A stretch of 64,000 nt of DNA from Niastella soli (GCF_017742245.1 NZ_JAGHKO010000001.1:1889061-1953060), one strand, 5' to 3'. Shown: positions 16,965 through 26,683, numbered from the stretch's first letter. Numbers and translations: made by a program. The notes: generated by a model not told the origin, from the sequence alone.

Positions 16965-17450
16965 CTAATTACACAACTTAATTGAATGGGTTCCTTCAGT
17001 GCTGAATTGTATCAACCGGCATTTATTCGCTTTATTGAAATATAGGATCAGACAGCCATAGTTGGTTTGATAGGCATCCCAGGAAGCGTCTTTCATTATG
17101 GGGTTACCTAATGTCTTAAACAAACTTCCCCGAGGTGCTCCCAGTAAAGGTACGCTGAGTTTTCCCTTGAAGCCTTCCGTAATTTCCACATAGTCTCTTG
17201 CCGTAAAAAAGGTAATGCCTTTGTCTTTGTAATAAACCGCTTCACCACATTTGGCGCTGTCGGTGGTAACACTGGTAAAGCAAGGCCATTTGCCCTTGAT
17301 CAGGCCTGCAATGGCATTGGGTTTTAGGCCATTCACTTTTCCATCTAAAAGGTCAACTTCAAAAGGGGGACAAACAACGGCGGCTTTTAATTGGGCCTTG
17401 GATACGGTAACCAGGCAGATAAATGCTACAAAAAGACTGATCTTTTTCAT
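16965..17450 (-). CDS. Secreted protein of unknown function
   Basis: A 161-residue protein starting MKKISLFVAFICLVTVSKAQ, a typical Sec signal peptide. The frame extends upstream, but that part has no signal character, so the internal ATG is preferred. The mature part contains four or more cysteines (CPPFEVD, WPCFTSV, AKCGEAV, YGCLILY) suited to periplasmic disulfides. No domain is recognised. It is convergent with the two-component pair and divergent from the TonB receptor gene. Confidence 0.65.
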   Translation of the reverse strand: MKKISLFVAFICLVTVSKAQLKAAVVCPPFEVDLLDGKVNGLKPNAIAGLIKGKWPCFTSVTTDSAKCGEAVYYKDKGITFFTARDYVEITEGFKGKLSVPLLGAPRGSLFKTLGNPIMKDASWDAYQTNYGCLILYFNKANKCRLIQFSTEGTHSIKLCN

Positions 17451-17803
17451 ATTAGTGATTTTTAAAGGGACGCATCCTGGTTCATCACAGGGGCGGCGTT
17501 TACAGATATGCAAAATCCTTGCTAGAAAATCAGTTTGAGTAGCATACTTGAAGGAAAATTACATATACAATCAATTTATTTACTTAAATTAGGCTACTGT
17601 TAATTCCAGCTATCCGGATCGTGTTCTACGAAGCAGACGCATGAGTGGCCTTCTTTCCATATGTAAAAATCCGGGAACTTACCTTCTGTAAAATGCACAG
17701 CATCAATTAATCTGTATCTCATTTTTCGTGCAATGATCCCTCCCTTCAATAGGAAGAAATACAGTACACAAGACTGGTATTCATAAACAAACAAAAAACT
17801 GCT
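17451..17803. other. Divergent spacer upstream of Oar-like receptor
   Basis: No gene is supported. A minus-strand open frame covers 17600-17821 and contains a 40-codon stretch (MRYRLIDAVHFTEGKF...) with protein-like composition. It overlaps the start of the receptor gene and has no recognisable family, so it may be a relic. No TAnnTTTG box was found near either start. Confidence 0.4.
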
Positions 17804-20800
17804 ATGAAAAGAGATGCTCACAAAAACTACATTTTTGCCCTCCTTGTTTTTTTACTATGTACACCGGCTTTATATTCCCAGGTTACCACTGCTACGCTAA
17901 GCGGCATTGTAAAAGATCCAAAGGGAGCGCCTTTGCCATCGGCTACGGTGGTTATTGAGTATCCCGATGCCGGTTTCAAACAAACGTTGGCAACAAAGGG
18001 TGACGGCCGTTTTACGGTGCCCAACCTGCGTGTGGGCGGTCCCTATACCGTCACCGTTACTTTTATAAATTATCAGTCATCCCTTACTGATAATGTTTTT
18101 TTGGAATTGGGACAGAACAATTCAGTAGAGATTCAAATGCAGGAAAAAGCAGCCGAACTGGAAAAGATAACAGTTACCGGCAGAGGAACCATTTTTGACA
18201 ATAAGAAAACCGGCGCTTCCACCAACATCACCAGCCGGCAATTACGGGCATTGCCTACCATTTCCCGCTCTGCCGACGATTACATCCGGTTAACACCATC
18301 TGCTTCGTTCACGTATAATGGACTTTCATTTGCAGGCCGTAACGGGCAATATAATAACTTCTCTCTCGATGGGGCCGTATTCAACAACCCATTCGGATTG
18401 GATGCCCCCACACCTGGCGGACAAACCGGCGCCCAACCCATTTCCCTCGATGCCATCGATCAAATACAGGTGAACATAGCGCCCTACGATGTAACCCAGG
18501 CGGGTTTCACGGGGGCAGGGGTGAACACGGTGACCAAATCGGGCAGTAATACTTTTTCAGGAACTGTATATGGATTCTACCGGAATCAATCCCTGACCGG
18601 GAAAAAGGTTGAAAAAAATAAACTGGTATTGCCCGACCTGAAACAGCTACAGGCAGGTTTTGCATTAGGCGGTGCCGTTATAAAAAATAAATTATTCTAT
18701 TTTGTAAGTTTCGAAACTGAACAACGGAAGGACCAGGCCTCGTCCTATGTAGCCCAAAACGGCAGCAATGTTGGTAAACCCAATACCAGCCGCGTGCTGG
18801 AGTCGGACCTGCAGCAGGTAAGCAGCATATTAAAAAGCAAGTTTAATTATGAGACCGGTCCCTACCAGGATTTTACATTGGACCAAAAGAATTATAAATG
18901 GCTGGTTAAGCTCGATTGGAATATTAATGACAAACACCGGTTATCATTTACGTATAATGGGTTAGATGCGACAAAAGATAAGCCTGCGCATCCCAGCGCC
19001 CTCGGCCGGCGGGGCCCCGATGCTACAACCCTTCAATTCAGAAACTCCGGATACGAGATGGTGAACAAGCTGCAATCTTTTGGCGCCGAGTTGAAGTCGA
19101 CCTTTGGCAGCGACTACGCCAATAAGTTAAGAGTGGTGTATACAACATTCCGGGATAAACGCAATCCGTTTTCCACGCCATTCCCTGTTCTTAATATAAC
19201 TAAAAACGGAGTGGGGTATATTGCTGCGGGACATGAACCGTTTTCCATCAACAACCGGCTGAACCAGGACGCCTTCCAGATCACCGACAATTTCAATATG
19301 TTCTTCAAGGACCATACAGTTACTGCCGGGGCTTCTTTTGAATCGTTCAAATTTGCCAACTCATTTAACTTAGCCGGGTATGGGCCTGCCATATTCGGAA
19401 GTAATGATATAAAAACATTTCTCGACAGCGTGCCGGTAAGCGGAAACTATGTTTTTGGCGCTTATCCATTAGACGTGGATGTTAACTATGCCCGCAACAG
19501 GGGCATTGCAGACCAATGGACCTGGTATTATTTAACAGTTGCCCAGGCATCTGCCTATATACAGGATGAGTGGCAGGTGGCCGATCATTTCCGGTTAACA
19601 CTTGGTTTGCGCATGGATATACCATTTTATTTCAACGCCAGCTACCGCAGTCCAATTATGAATGCCGATGGTACGTTCACGGGCAAATATGATGAAGGGG
19701 AACCAACTTTACCTAATAAGGATAACCTGGTTTTATTTGATAAAGATGGCAAACAGGTCACCAATGGTCCTGGTAAAGATGTAGATAACACTAAATTACC
19801 AGATAAGAAACCATTGTTCTCGCCCCGTTTAGGATTTAACTGGGATGTAAAAGGTGATAAAACGGTGCAGGTGCGTGGTGGGACCGGATTATTTACCGGC
19901 CGGTTCCCGTTTGTATGGATCGGCAATCATATAGGCAATCCTACCAGCGGTTTTTACAATGTTACCGCCCGTGATTTTAAATGGCCACAGGTATGGCGCT
20001 CCAATATCGGAACAGATGTAAAAATACCATTTGGGACCATATTCACCGTTGACTTTGCCTATACCAAAGATGTGAATGGGATGATGGTTCGTAACTATAA
20101 ATTGGGAACGCCTACCGGTACTTTAAATTCCGGTACAGGCGATACACGTAAAGTGTACCTGCCAGCCGACCAGGGCACCACCAATGCCTATATCTTTACC
20201 AATACCAGCGTGGGTTATCAGTTTAATGGCACCTTCCAGGCGCAACAGGTCTTTAGAAATGGTATGTATGCCATGGTAGGTTATAATTACCTCATCGCAA
20301 AGGACGCCAGTTCTATTTCTGCAGAAATTTCAAGTGATGCCTTTGATCGGAATCCAATTTTGAACAACGCCAACCAGGCTGTATTGTCACATTCGCTGTA
20401 TGGTAATACCCATCGTATTGTGGCTGCCTTTTCAAAAAAGTTTAGCTATGCAGAGAAATGGGCCACTACTGTTTCCTTATTTGGTTCCTGGAATTCAGGA
20501 AACAGGTTTGCTTATGTGTATGGTGGTGATATCAATCATGATGGAACCAATACAAACGATCTGCTCTATGTGCCTACAGATGCAGAGATCAATAACATGC
20601 CATTTGATCCATTGACCGATGTAAATGGAATTGTTCAGAATGCAGCAGCACAGCGGGACGCGTTCAGAAGTTTTATAAACAATGATAAATACCTGAGCAA
20701 ACACCGCGGCCAATATACAGAGAAGTATGCGGGGCAAAACCCCTGGTTAAGTCAGGTTGATCTGCGTATTCTCCAGGACCTTATTTTTTCACCGAAACAA

Positions 20801-21037
20801 AAGCCATCTACGCTGCAATTGAGTATCGACTTTGTGAACATAGGTAACTTACTGAACAGCAACTGGGGTGTGGTGAAATATGCAACAACCTCAGGCTATT
20901 TTCAACCATTGTCTGTTGCCTATACCGGAAATACACCGGTTTATAAGTTCGATCCTTCATTGAAATCTACCTTCTCTGCCAGTCCCGATCTTCCATCACG
21001 CTGGCAAATGCAGGTGGGGCTTCGTTATACATTTTAG
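17804..21037 (+). CDS. Oar-like TonB-dependent receptor
   Basis: A 1077-residue outer-membrane receptor. Signal peptide about 1-26 (ending ALYSQ). A carboxypeptidase-regulatory-like domain covers about 28-110 (ATLSGIVKDPKGAPLPSATVV). The plug covers about 118-245 (ITSRQLRALPTISRSADDYI, then FSLDGAVFNNPFG), and a large barrel ends RWQMQVGLRYTF. The layout matches the Oar family of Myxococcota and Bacteroidota, linked to adhesion or export processes rather than a known nutrient. No SusD-like or lipoprotein partner is next to it, so it is probably transcribed alone. Confidence 0.9.
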   Translation: MKRDAHKNYIFALLVFLLCTPALYSQVTTATLSGIVKDPKGAPLPSATVVIEYPDAGFKQTLATKGDGRFTVPNLRVGGPYTVTVTFINYQSSLTDNVFLELGQNNSVEIQMQEKAAELEKITVTGRGTIFDNKKTGASTNITSRQLRALPTISRSADDYIRLTPSASFTYNGLSFAGRNGQYNNFSLDGAVFNNPFGLDAPTPGGQTGAQPISLDAIDQIQVNIAPYDVTQAGFTGAGVNTVTKSGSNTFSGTVYGFYRNQSLTGKKVEKNKLVLPDLKQLQAGFALGGAVIKNKLFYFVSFETEQRKDQASSYVAQNGSNVGKPNTSRVLESDLQQVSSILKSKFNYETGPYQDFTLDQKNYKWLVKLDWNINDKHRLSFTYNGLDATKDKPAHPSALGRRGPDATTLQFRNSGYEMVNKLQSFGAELKSTFGSDYANKLRVVYTTFRDKRNPFSTPFPVLNITKNGVGYIAAGHEPFSINNRLNQDAFQITDNFNMFFKDHTVTAGASFESFKFANSFNLAGYGPAIFGSNDIKTFLDSVPVSGNYVFGAYPLDVDVNYARNRGIADQWTWYYLTVAQASAYIQDEWQVADHFRLTLGLRMDIPFYFNASYRSPIMNADGTFTGKYDEGEPTLPNKDNLVLFDKDGKQVTNGPGKDVDNTKLPDKKPLFSPRLGFNWDVKGDKTVQVRGGTGLFTGRFPFVWIGNHIGNPTSGFYNVTARDFKWPQVWRSNIGTDVKIPFGTIFTVDFAYTKDVNGMMVRNYKLGTPTGTLNSGTGDTRKVYLPADQGTTNAYIFTNTSVGYQFNGTFQAQQVFRNGMYAMVGYNYLIAKDASSISAEISSDAFDRNPILNNANQAVLSHSLYGNTHRIVAAFSKKFSYAEKWATTVSLFGSWNSGNRFAYVYGGDINHDGTNTNDLLYVPTDAEINNMPFDPLTDVNGIVQNAAAQRDAFRSFINNDKYLSKHRGQYTEKYAGQNPWLSQVDLRILQDLIFSPKQKPSTLQLSIDFVNIGNLLNSNWGVVKYATTSGYFQPLSVAYTGNTPVYKFDPSLKSTFSASPDLPSRWQMQVGLRYTF

Positions 21038-21041
21038 GGCA

Positions 21042-21090
21042 GTTGATAGAGGTGACGGGGTTGATAGGGTTGATCAGGGTGATAAGGTTT
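21042..21090. repeat. Degenerate TTGATAGGG tandem repeat
   Basis: Imperfect 9-bp units of the form GGTTGATAG follow the receptor stop codon. The same unit recurs near 26.69 kb and inverted near 26.92 kb. It is probably a dispersed simple repeat. Confidence 0.55.
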
Positions 21091-21129
21091 GGAAGTTGGT
21101 AAGAAATGCACCCATTGCCCATTGCCTAT

Positions 21130-21344
21130 TCAATGTCGTTTAGTTAATGCTTGTTTAGAGGCATCCCCTCCTGGGAGGGGTAGGGGTGGGTTTATAATGT
21201 TAATATCATTATTCTGTGTTTCATAATAGGTTAATCAAATTAATACCCACCCCTATCATCAGTGTTTATGTGCTGCACCCTGCGGCCTCCCGATGCATCG
21301 GGAGGATTTAGCGCTCTCCATTTCGCTTAACTAAATGACATTGA
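21130..21344. repeat. Nested inverted-repeat element (MITE-like)
   Basis: The ends TCAATGTCGTTTAGTTAA and TTAACTAAATGACATTGA are inverted copies with one mismatch over 18 bp. Inside lie a second inverted pair (AGGGGTGGGT / ACCCACCCCT), a CCCCTCCTGGGAGGGG dyad and a 20-bp perfect palindrome. There is no coding capacity. It sits between two convergent genes. It resembles a non-autonomous palindromic element, but target-site duplications are not obvious. Confidence 0.55.
21286..21305. terminator. Perfect 20-bp palindrome
   Basis: CCTCCCGATGCATCGGGAGG is fully self-complementary. The same core recurs at 48444-48471 as a bidirectional terminator. Here it lacks a T-run and is nested inside the inverted-repeat element. 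Confidence 0.5.
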
Positions 21345-21366
21345 TTGCCTATTGCCCATTTTCGTT

Positions 21367-22728
21367 TCACGACTGTATTCTCTTCCGAACCAGGAGTAAC
21401 CAAATAACACCTGGTAACGCAAAACAGCCAACCAGTAAAACAGAAACATGGTTTACGGTGGTTGTAGTGGCAGTTACTAATTGCATGCCCAATGCCAACA
21501 GGGAAAGACCTAACCCTGCCCCAATAAAATAGGAGGTGGTGCAAACGCCGGCAGCTATACCCTGTTGGGCATCGGGTATATCGCGGATGGCAAGGGCTGT
21601 TAAACTGGGATAACAAACAGACATGCCACTGCCGGTAACACAGGCAATAGATAATAAGATCAATGACATTGGGTGACCAAAGAGAATGGCTGTCATTAAT
21701 AATAATGCGCCTGACAACATCAGGCACATACCCAGGATACCGGTTTGCAGGACAGTGAGTTTTTTAAACAATGCCGGCACAACGTAGCGGGACACCAAAA
21801 ATGACAGCACACTAAAAGGGAAAAGCAGTAATCCGGCATGTGCCGCACTGAAATGCATATTTTGCTGTAATACCAGTGACAGCAGGAACAGGTAACTTAA
21901 GAAAAAGGCACCCAATAATATGGTTATTCCATTGCCGGTAATGGTGCCGGTACTTCGGAATAAAGAAAAATCGATCAGCGGTTGCTGGCGGGTACGTTCA
22001 CGTCGTTTGAAAATATACATGGCTACAACGATCACTACCGTACAAGCAAGCAGCCGCTGATAATTTTTTGAAACCCCGGGAAGGTTATGCACCACATACG
22101 AGATCAGTACTATCACTACAGTTAATAATATGCTGGAGATTATATCAGGGAACTGCCGGTGTTTATTAAGAACATCTTTATCGATATACTTATAAGCAAG
22201 TATAAGGGCCAAGGAGATCACAGGCACATTGATAAAAAAGATCCATTGCCAGCCTAAATAAGTTGCTACAATACCCCCCAGTGCCAGACCGCAACCCGAA
22301 CCAATGGCTGCAAACGAACTGAAAATACTTATCGACCGGTTCCGTTCTTCAGGTACAGTAAAAGTATTGGTAATAATAGATAATGCCGATGGCATTACCA
22401 TGGCGGCTGCTAAACCCTGCAATGCCCTGAACGCGGTGAGCATAATAAAACTGTTCGAAAGACCCGCTCCCAATGAGGTGCATAAGAAAAGCCCGGCACC
22501 GGTAAGAAAAATATTTTTGCGACCGAGTGTATCGCACAGTTTGCCGCCTATTACCAGGAAGCCTCCATAAAAAAGCACATACACGGTTTGCACCCATTGA
22601 ACAGTTTCCGCATCTAACTGAAACTGCTTTTGCATTAAAGGAATGGCCAGGTTGAGAATTGCAATGTCAAGCGCTTCAAAAAATATAGCAGTGGAAGCTA
22701 CAAGCAATATGATCTGTTTTCTACGCAT
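21367..22728 (-). CDS. MFS multidrug exporter, DHA2 (EmrB/QacA) type
   Basis: A 453-residue inner-membrane transporter with about 14 hydrophobic helices, the DHA2 count. Family signatures include ALDIAILNLAIPLMQ in helix 1 (motif D1), GGKLCDTLGRKNIFL (motif A) and the motif C region GSGCGLALGGIVATYLGWQW. It probably expels drugs or toxic metabolites by proton antiport. It is divergent from an Lrp/AsnC regulator, 121 bp away, which probably controls it. A TAGTTTTG -7 box lies on the minus strand at 22751-22758. Confidence 0.92.
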   Translation of the reverse strand: MRRKQIILLVASTAIFFEALDIAILNLAIPLMQKQFQLDAETVQWVQTVYVLFYGGFLVIGGKLCDTLGRKNIFLTGAGLFLCTSLGAGLSNSFIMLTAFRALQGLAAAMVMPSALSIITNTFTVPEERNRSISIFSSFAAIGSGCGLALGGIVATYLGWQWIFFINVPVISLALILAYKYIDKDVLNKHRQFPDIISSILLTVVIVLISYVVHNLPGVSKNYQRLLACTVVIVVAMYIFKRRERTRQQPLIDFSLFRSTGTITGNGITILLGAFFLSYLFLLSLVLQQNMHFSAAHAGLLLFPFSVLSFLVSRYVVPALFKKLTVLQTGILGMCLMLSGALLLMTAILFGHPMSLILLSIACVTGSGMSVCYPSLTALAIRDIPDAQQGIAAGVCTTSYFIGAGLGLSLLALGMQLVTATTTTVNHVSVLLVGCFALPGVIWLLLVRKRIQS

Positions 22729-22849
22729 CGGGTGCCTCAGTTGTTCTGTGCAAAACTATTTATATATTGTTTTGTACGGTTAATAAATAAATATTTAGAA
22801 CAAATGGGGTAATTTAGAGATATATAAAGGAACAAGTAAATGTTTTTAT

Positions 22850-23347
22850 ATGTGTGCAAGATCAAAATCAGAACAAACGGCCAGCGCTGCTATTGTCCTC
22901 GATGAAAAAGACTATGCCATTCTTCGTCTGTTACAACAGAATGCAAAGCTTACCGTGCGGGAAATTGCTGCTACTATTCATTTAAGCGCTACCCCGGTTC
23001 ATGAACGCATAAAACGAATGGAGGCCAGTGGAGTTATTAAACAATATGCAACCCTGCTCGATCACCGTAAGGTTAAAAAAGGCATCATGGTCATTTGTTA
23101 TATTTCATTGAAAGAACACAATCGCAAAATTGCAAAAGTGTTCATCGATGCGGTGAACGGTTTTCCGGAAGTGCTGGAGTGTTATAATATTTCAGGACAA
23201 TTTGACTTTATGTTAAAGATCGTTTCGGAAAATATGGAAACGTACCACGATTTCTATCTGCATAAATTGAGTATGATAAAAGGAATTAGTCACACCCAAA
23301 GTATTTTTGTAATGGGTATTTTGAAAGATACACACCAGCTTTTGTAA
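22850..23347 (+). CDS. Lrp/AsnC-family transcriptional regulator
   Basis: A 165-residue protein. The N-terminal winged HTH (about 18-75) reads LDEKDYAILRLLQQNAKLTV, then ATIHLSATPVHERIKRME. It is followed by a RAM ligand-binding domain (about 85-160, VICYISLKEH, VLECYNISGQFDFMLKIV). It forms dimers or octamers that respond to amino acids or similar metabolites. Divergent from the DHA2 exporter, suggesting it senses the exported compound or an indicator metabolite. Confidence 0.92.
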   Translation: MCARSKSEQTASAAIVLDEKDYAILRLLQQNAKLTVREIAATIHLSATPVHERIKRMEASGVIKQYATLLDHRKVKKGIMVICYISLKEHNRKIAKVFIDAVNGFPEVLECYNISGQFDFMLKIVSENMETYHDFYLHKLSMIKGISHTQSIFVMGILKDTHQLL

Positions 23348-23530
23348 AGATTGCTGGAATATTTAGTAACGGTTATGGTAAAATTAATTGTTTTGTACTT
23401 TACTCGGATCTCTTCTCAAATCGCTAACTTGCCTGACGGTTATCCATTTCACTGTTAAGCATCCTTCTATATAGGTCTCCGGCAACTTTCAAATTTTATA
23501 AAAGCCAGATAACAAAAGGGAATATAGTGT

Positions 23531-23574
23531 CACAAAAGATATTCTATGTCTATTACATAGGAAATCTTTTTGTG
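23531..23574. promoter_or_regulatory. 44-bp imperfect palindrome upstream of TIG protein
   Basis: CACAAAAGAT-TTCTATGT on one side matches ACATAGGAA-TCTTTTTGTG on the other around a 5-nt centre. It lies 42 bp upstream of the start codon and about 185 bp after the Lrp gene. Without a T-run it fits an operator or leader hairpin as well as a terminator. Confidence 0.5.
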
Positions 23575-23615
23575 AAGAAGATCCATTACCATTTCTTAAC
23601 CATTAAATATTATCT

Positions 23616-25598
23616 ATGCGAAATGTTTACCTCGTCCTGAAAAGGAGTGTAATTGCAGTTTTATTATTGTTTTGTCAGATCGCCATGGCGCACCCTATTG
23701 ATCGTGGGTTTTCATCAATGGCAGCTGATACTTTACTTCCTGACTCACCTAGAGTAATTTCATTTTCACCTACCAGTGGGAGAAAAGGAACAGCCATAAC
23801 TATTTTGGGCGTAAACCTTACCGGTACCAGCGTAGTACGCTTTGGTGGCGTGCGGGCCAGTAGTATCGTTATTTATTCCGATTCCATTATTAAAGCCATC
23901 GTAGATACGGGTGGAACGGGCGCTGTATCAGTGACCACACCAGGCGGTACTGCCTTAAAATCGGGTTTTACATTTATTCGGGATACCATTCCCCCAACTG
24001 ATACACCCAGAATTATTTCATTTTCACCCACCAGCGGTAAAAAAGGAACAGCGGTTACAATTTTTGGCGTTCATTTTACCGGAGCTACCGTGGTACGTTT
24101 TGGTGGTATCTGGGCCAGTAGTATGACAGTACTTTCAGATTCTACCATCAGGGCAATCGTAGATACAGGTGCAACGGGCGCTGTATCAGTGACCACACCC
24201 CATGGTACAGCCTCAAGATCGGGCTTTACATTTATTCGCGATACCATTCCCCCAGCTGATACGCCCAGAATTATTTCATTTTCACCCACCAGCGGTAAAA
24301 AAGGAACAGCGGTTACAATTTTTGGCGTTCATTTTACCGGAGCTACCGTGGTACGTTTTGGTGGTATCTGGGCCAGTAGTATGACCGTACTTTCTGACTC
24401 AACTATCAGGGCAATCGTAGATACGGGTGCAACGGGCGCTGTAACAGTGACTACCCCCCGTGGTACCGCTTCCAAATCGGGCTTTACATTTATTCGCGAT
24501 ACCATTCCCCCAGCTGATACACCCAGAATTATTTCATTTTCACCCACCAGCGGTAAAAAAGGAACAGCGGTTACAATTTTTGGCATTCATTTTACCGGAG
24601 CTACCGTGGTACGTTTTGGTAGTATCTGGGCCAGTAGTATGACCGTACTTTCTGACTCAACTATCAGGGCAATCGTAGATACAGGTGCAACGGGCGCTGT
24701 ATCAGTGACCACACCCCGTGGTACCGCTTCCAAATCGGGTTTTACATTTATTCGCGATACCATTCCGCCAGTTGACACACCCAGGATCGTTTCGTTTTCA
24801 CCCACCAGTGGTAAAAAGGGAACAGTGGTAACGATTGTTGGTGTACATCTTACTGCAGCTACGTCAGCAGGCTTTGGCGGTGTTAGGGCAGATACCATTT
24901 TTGTTTACTCCGATACCGTGATTAAAGCAATAGTAGGTGCTGGTGCTACAGGCGCTGTATCAGTGACCACATCAACCGGCACAGCTTCAAAATCAGGCTT
25001 TACATTTATACCTGATTCAACCAGTGTGCCCGATACTACTGTTCACGACAGCATACCACCGCATATCTTTAAATTTTTCCCAACCAGTGCGAAACGCGGC
25101 GACTCGGTATACATCTCCGGCCATTATTTCCTGAATGCAACTGCGGTGAAATTTGGTGGAGTTCCCGCTAATCGCTTCACTGTTTTATCTGACACCCTTA
25201 TCAGAGCGGTTGTTGACAGCGGCGCCAGCGGAGCTGTTTATGTGATCTCGTCAGTTGGCTTATCTGCTAAAAATGGCTTTACATTTATTCCAGACACAAC
25301 AGGCACACCAGATTCATTGGCTAGAGTGGTTGTTGCAGGTACAACAGTAAATTCAAAGTTATTTGCCTTGTATCCCAACCCGGCATCTGGTTATGTTATC
25401 TGGCAGCAGCCGGCGACGGACCACGTTACCCGTTTGCAGCTGATTGATATGAATGGCAGGATAGTAAACACTGTTTCAATTGGAAAAGGCACCCTGCAAA
25501 CAACTATTCCTACTAGCGGATTGCCAACCGGTATGTACAAACTGGTATGGAGTGATGGAAAGAACAAACTGACAAAAAGCTTACTGATCAAAAAATAA
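23616..25598 (+). CDS. Secreted IPT/TIG-repeat protein with T9SS sorting domain
   Basis: A 660-residue protein. Signal peptide about 1-25. Six immunoglobulin-like IPT/TIG domains follow, each opening with a version of PRIISFSPTSGKKGTAVTI and closing GFTFIRDTIPP. The first five have an exact period of 86 residues (258 bp), and units 2-4 are almost identical in DNA. The last 75 residues (LYPNPASGYV ... GMYKLVWSDGKNKLTKSLLIKK end) form a type 9 secretion sorting domain, so it is exported through the T9SS and released or anchored at the surface. It is probably an adhesin or scaffold. Unit number may vary between strains by recombination. A bidirectional terminator follows. Confidence 0.9.
   Translation: MRNVYLVLKRSVIAVLLLFCQIAMAHPIDRGFSSMAADTLLPDSPRVISFSPTSGRKGTAITILGVNLTGTSVVRFGGVRASSIVIYSDSIIKAIVDTGGTGAVSVTTPGGTALKSGFTFIRDTIPPTDTPRIISFSPTSGKKGTAVTIFGVHFTGATVVRFGGIWASSMTVLSDSTIRAIVDTGATGAVSVTTPHGTASRSGFTFIRDTIPPADTPRIISFSPTSGKKGTAVTIFGVHFTGATVVRFGGIWASSMTVLSDSTIRAIVDTGATGAVTVTTPRGTASKSGFTFIRDTIPPADTPRIISFSPTSGKKGTAVTIFGIHFTGATVVRFGSIWASSMTVLSDSTIRAIVDTGATGAVSVTTPRGTASKSGFTFIRDTIPPVDTPRIVSFSPTSGKKGTVVTIVGVHLTAATSAGFGGVRADTIFVYSDTVIKAIVGAGATGAVSVTTSTGTASKSGFTFIPDSTSVPDTTVHDSIPPHIFKFFPTSAKRGDSVYISGHYFLNATAVKFGGVPANRFTVLSDTLIRAVVDSGASGAVYVISSVGLSAKNGFTFIPDTTGTPDSLARVVVAGTTVNSKLFALYPNPASGYVIWQQPATDHVTRLQLIDMNGRIVNTVSIGKGTLQTTIPTSGLPTGMYKLVWSDGKNKLTKSLLIKK
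23745..25034 (+). repeat. Tandem 258-bp coding repeats
   Basis: Five consecutive units start at 23745, 24003, 24261, 24519 and 24777, each exactly 258 bp. Units 2, 3 and 4 differ by only a few bases, much less than units 1 and 5, showing recent expansion or gene conversion. A sixth, divergent unit begins at about 25056. Confidence 0.9.
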
Positions 25599-25617
25599 AA
25601 GCGAGAGCTATAAATAC

Positions 25618-25650
25618 AAAAAGCCCAGACCATAAAGTCAGGGCTTTTTT
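25618..25650. terminator. Bidirectional terminator between TIG gene and SDR
   Basis: AAAAAGCCC and GGGCTTTTTT flank a partly paired centre (AGAC / GTCA). The A-run and T-run on both sides suit convergent genes. Confidence 0.75.
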
Positions 25651-25668
25651 GTTGCGATTGTTATTCAA

Positions 25669-26508
25669 CTATTGATCAAAATCAGTAGAAGTTGCCAGTT
25701 CTTTTACCGCAGCCATATCCTGTTGTACAGCTTTTATTTTGACATCAGCAAATTCATAAGCATCCTTACCAAGGAATAAATGCAAGGGTGGTTCTTTTTG
25801 TTCGGCAATTTCAATCATAACAGTTGCCGCTTTGGCAGGGTCACCAGCCTGGTTATGGTTGATGCTTTGCGTATGAGCTTGTTGTGAATCACGTACCAGT
25901 TTATACGCTTCTATCTCATTTGCTGGAACACCAAGCGAACCAGCCAGGAACTCTGTTCTGAAATAACCAGGTGATACAATGGATACTGTGATGCCAAATG
26001 GTTTTACTTCAGCAGCCATCGATTCAGAAAAGCCATGCATGGCGAATTTCGTAGCGGCGTAACTGCCGAAACCGGGAAAGTTACCGGTAAAACCACCAAT
26101 GGATGCGATGTTAAAGAAATGTCCTGATTGTTGTTTGCGCATATAAGGCAATACTTTCCGGATCACATTCAATACTCCAAATACATTGACGTCGAAATTC
26201 TGCCGTACTTCAGCATCAGATAATTCTTCCAGGCTGCCTAGCAGGCCGTAACCGGCATTGTTCACTACTACATCGATACCGCCAAAACGTGTAACCGTAT
26301 CCTTAATACTTTTTTCTACACTTTTTTCATCTTTAAGATCAACTGCCAGCGGAAGGAATGCATCATTGGTAACACCTACTGCCTGTTGCAGTTCGTTCAG
26401 ATTTCGGGAAGTAGCTGCTACACGATATCCCTTATTCAACAATGTTTTTACCAGAACAAGGCCCAGCCCTTTTGAAGCGCCGGTAACATACCATATTTTC
26501 TTATTCAT
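25669..26508 (-). CDS. Short-chain dehydrogenase/reductase
   Basis: A 279-residue classical-type SDR. The NAD(P) motif is TGASKGLG (9-16), with NNAGYG near 86. The catalytic Ser is in NIASIGG and the catalytic Tyr-Lys in SYAATK. Oxidoreductase on an unknown carbonyl or alcohol. It is closely related to the SDR at 46310, sharing the C-terminal PPLHLFLGKDAYEFAD / PPLHLYLGQDAYNRAS region. An AraC-type regulator lies upstream on the same strand, a common pairing in this family. A TACCTTTG -7 box sits 63 bp upstream of the start. Confidence 0.9.
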   Translation of the reverse strand: MNKKIWYVTGASKGLGLVLVKTLLNKGYRVAATSRNLNELQQAVGVTNDAFLPLAVDLKDEKSVEKSIKDTVTRFGGIDVVVNNAGYGLLGSLEELSDAEVRQNFDVNVFGVLNVIRKVLPYMRKQQSGHFFNIASIGGFTGNFPGFGSYAATKFAMHGFSESMAAEVKPFGITVSIVSPGYFRTEFLAGSLGVPANEIEAYKLVRDSQQAHTQSINHNQAGDPAKAATVMIEIAEQKEPPLHLFLGKDAYEFADVKIKAVQQDMAAVKELATSTDFDQ

Positions 26509-26683
26509 ACTAAGTTGTTTTTAATTTGTAAGGTTTTTAAATGTTGTTGCTCGTTCATGAACTGATGACACAAAGGTATAGAGAGGTTAGGCGTGCATTA
26601 TTATCGCTTTCAAACAGATAATTGTATAATTCAAATAAGTGTGGCTGGGTGTTATAATGTTTGAATGTTATAAGGTGGGGTGG

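Noticed and set aside
17600-17821. 73-residue minus-strand open frame
   Set aside because: It overlaps the start of the receptor gene and has no family; possibly a relic.
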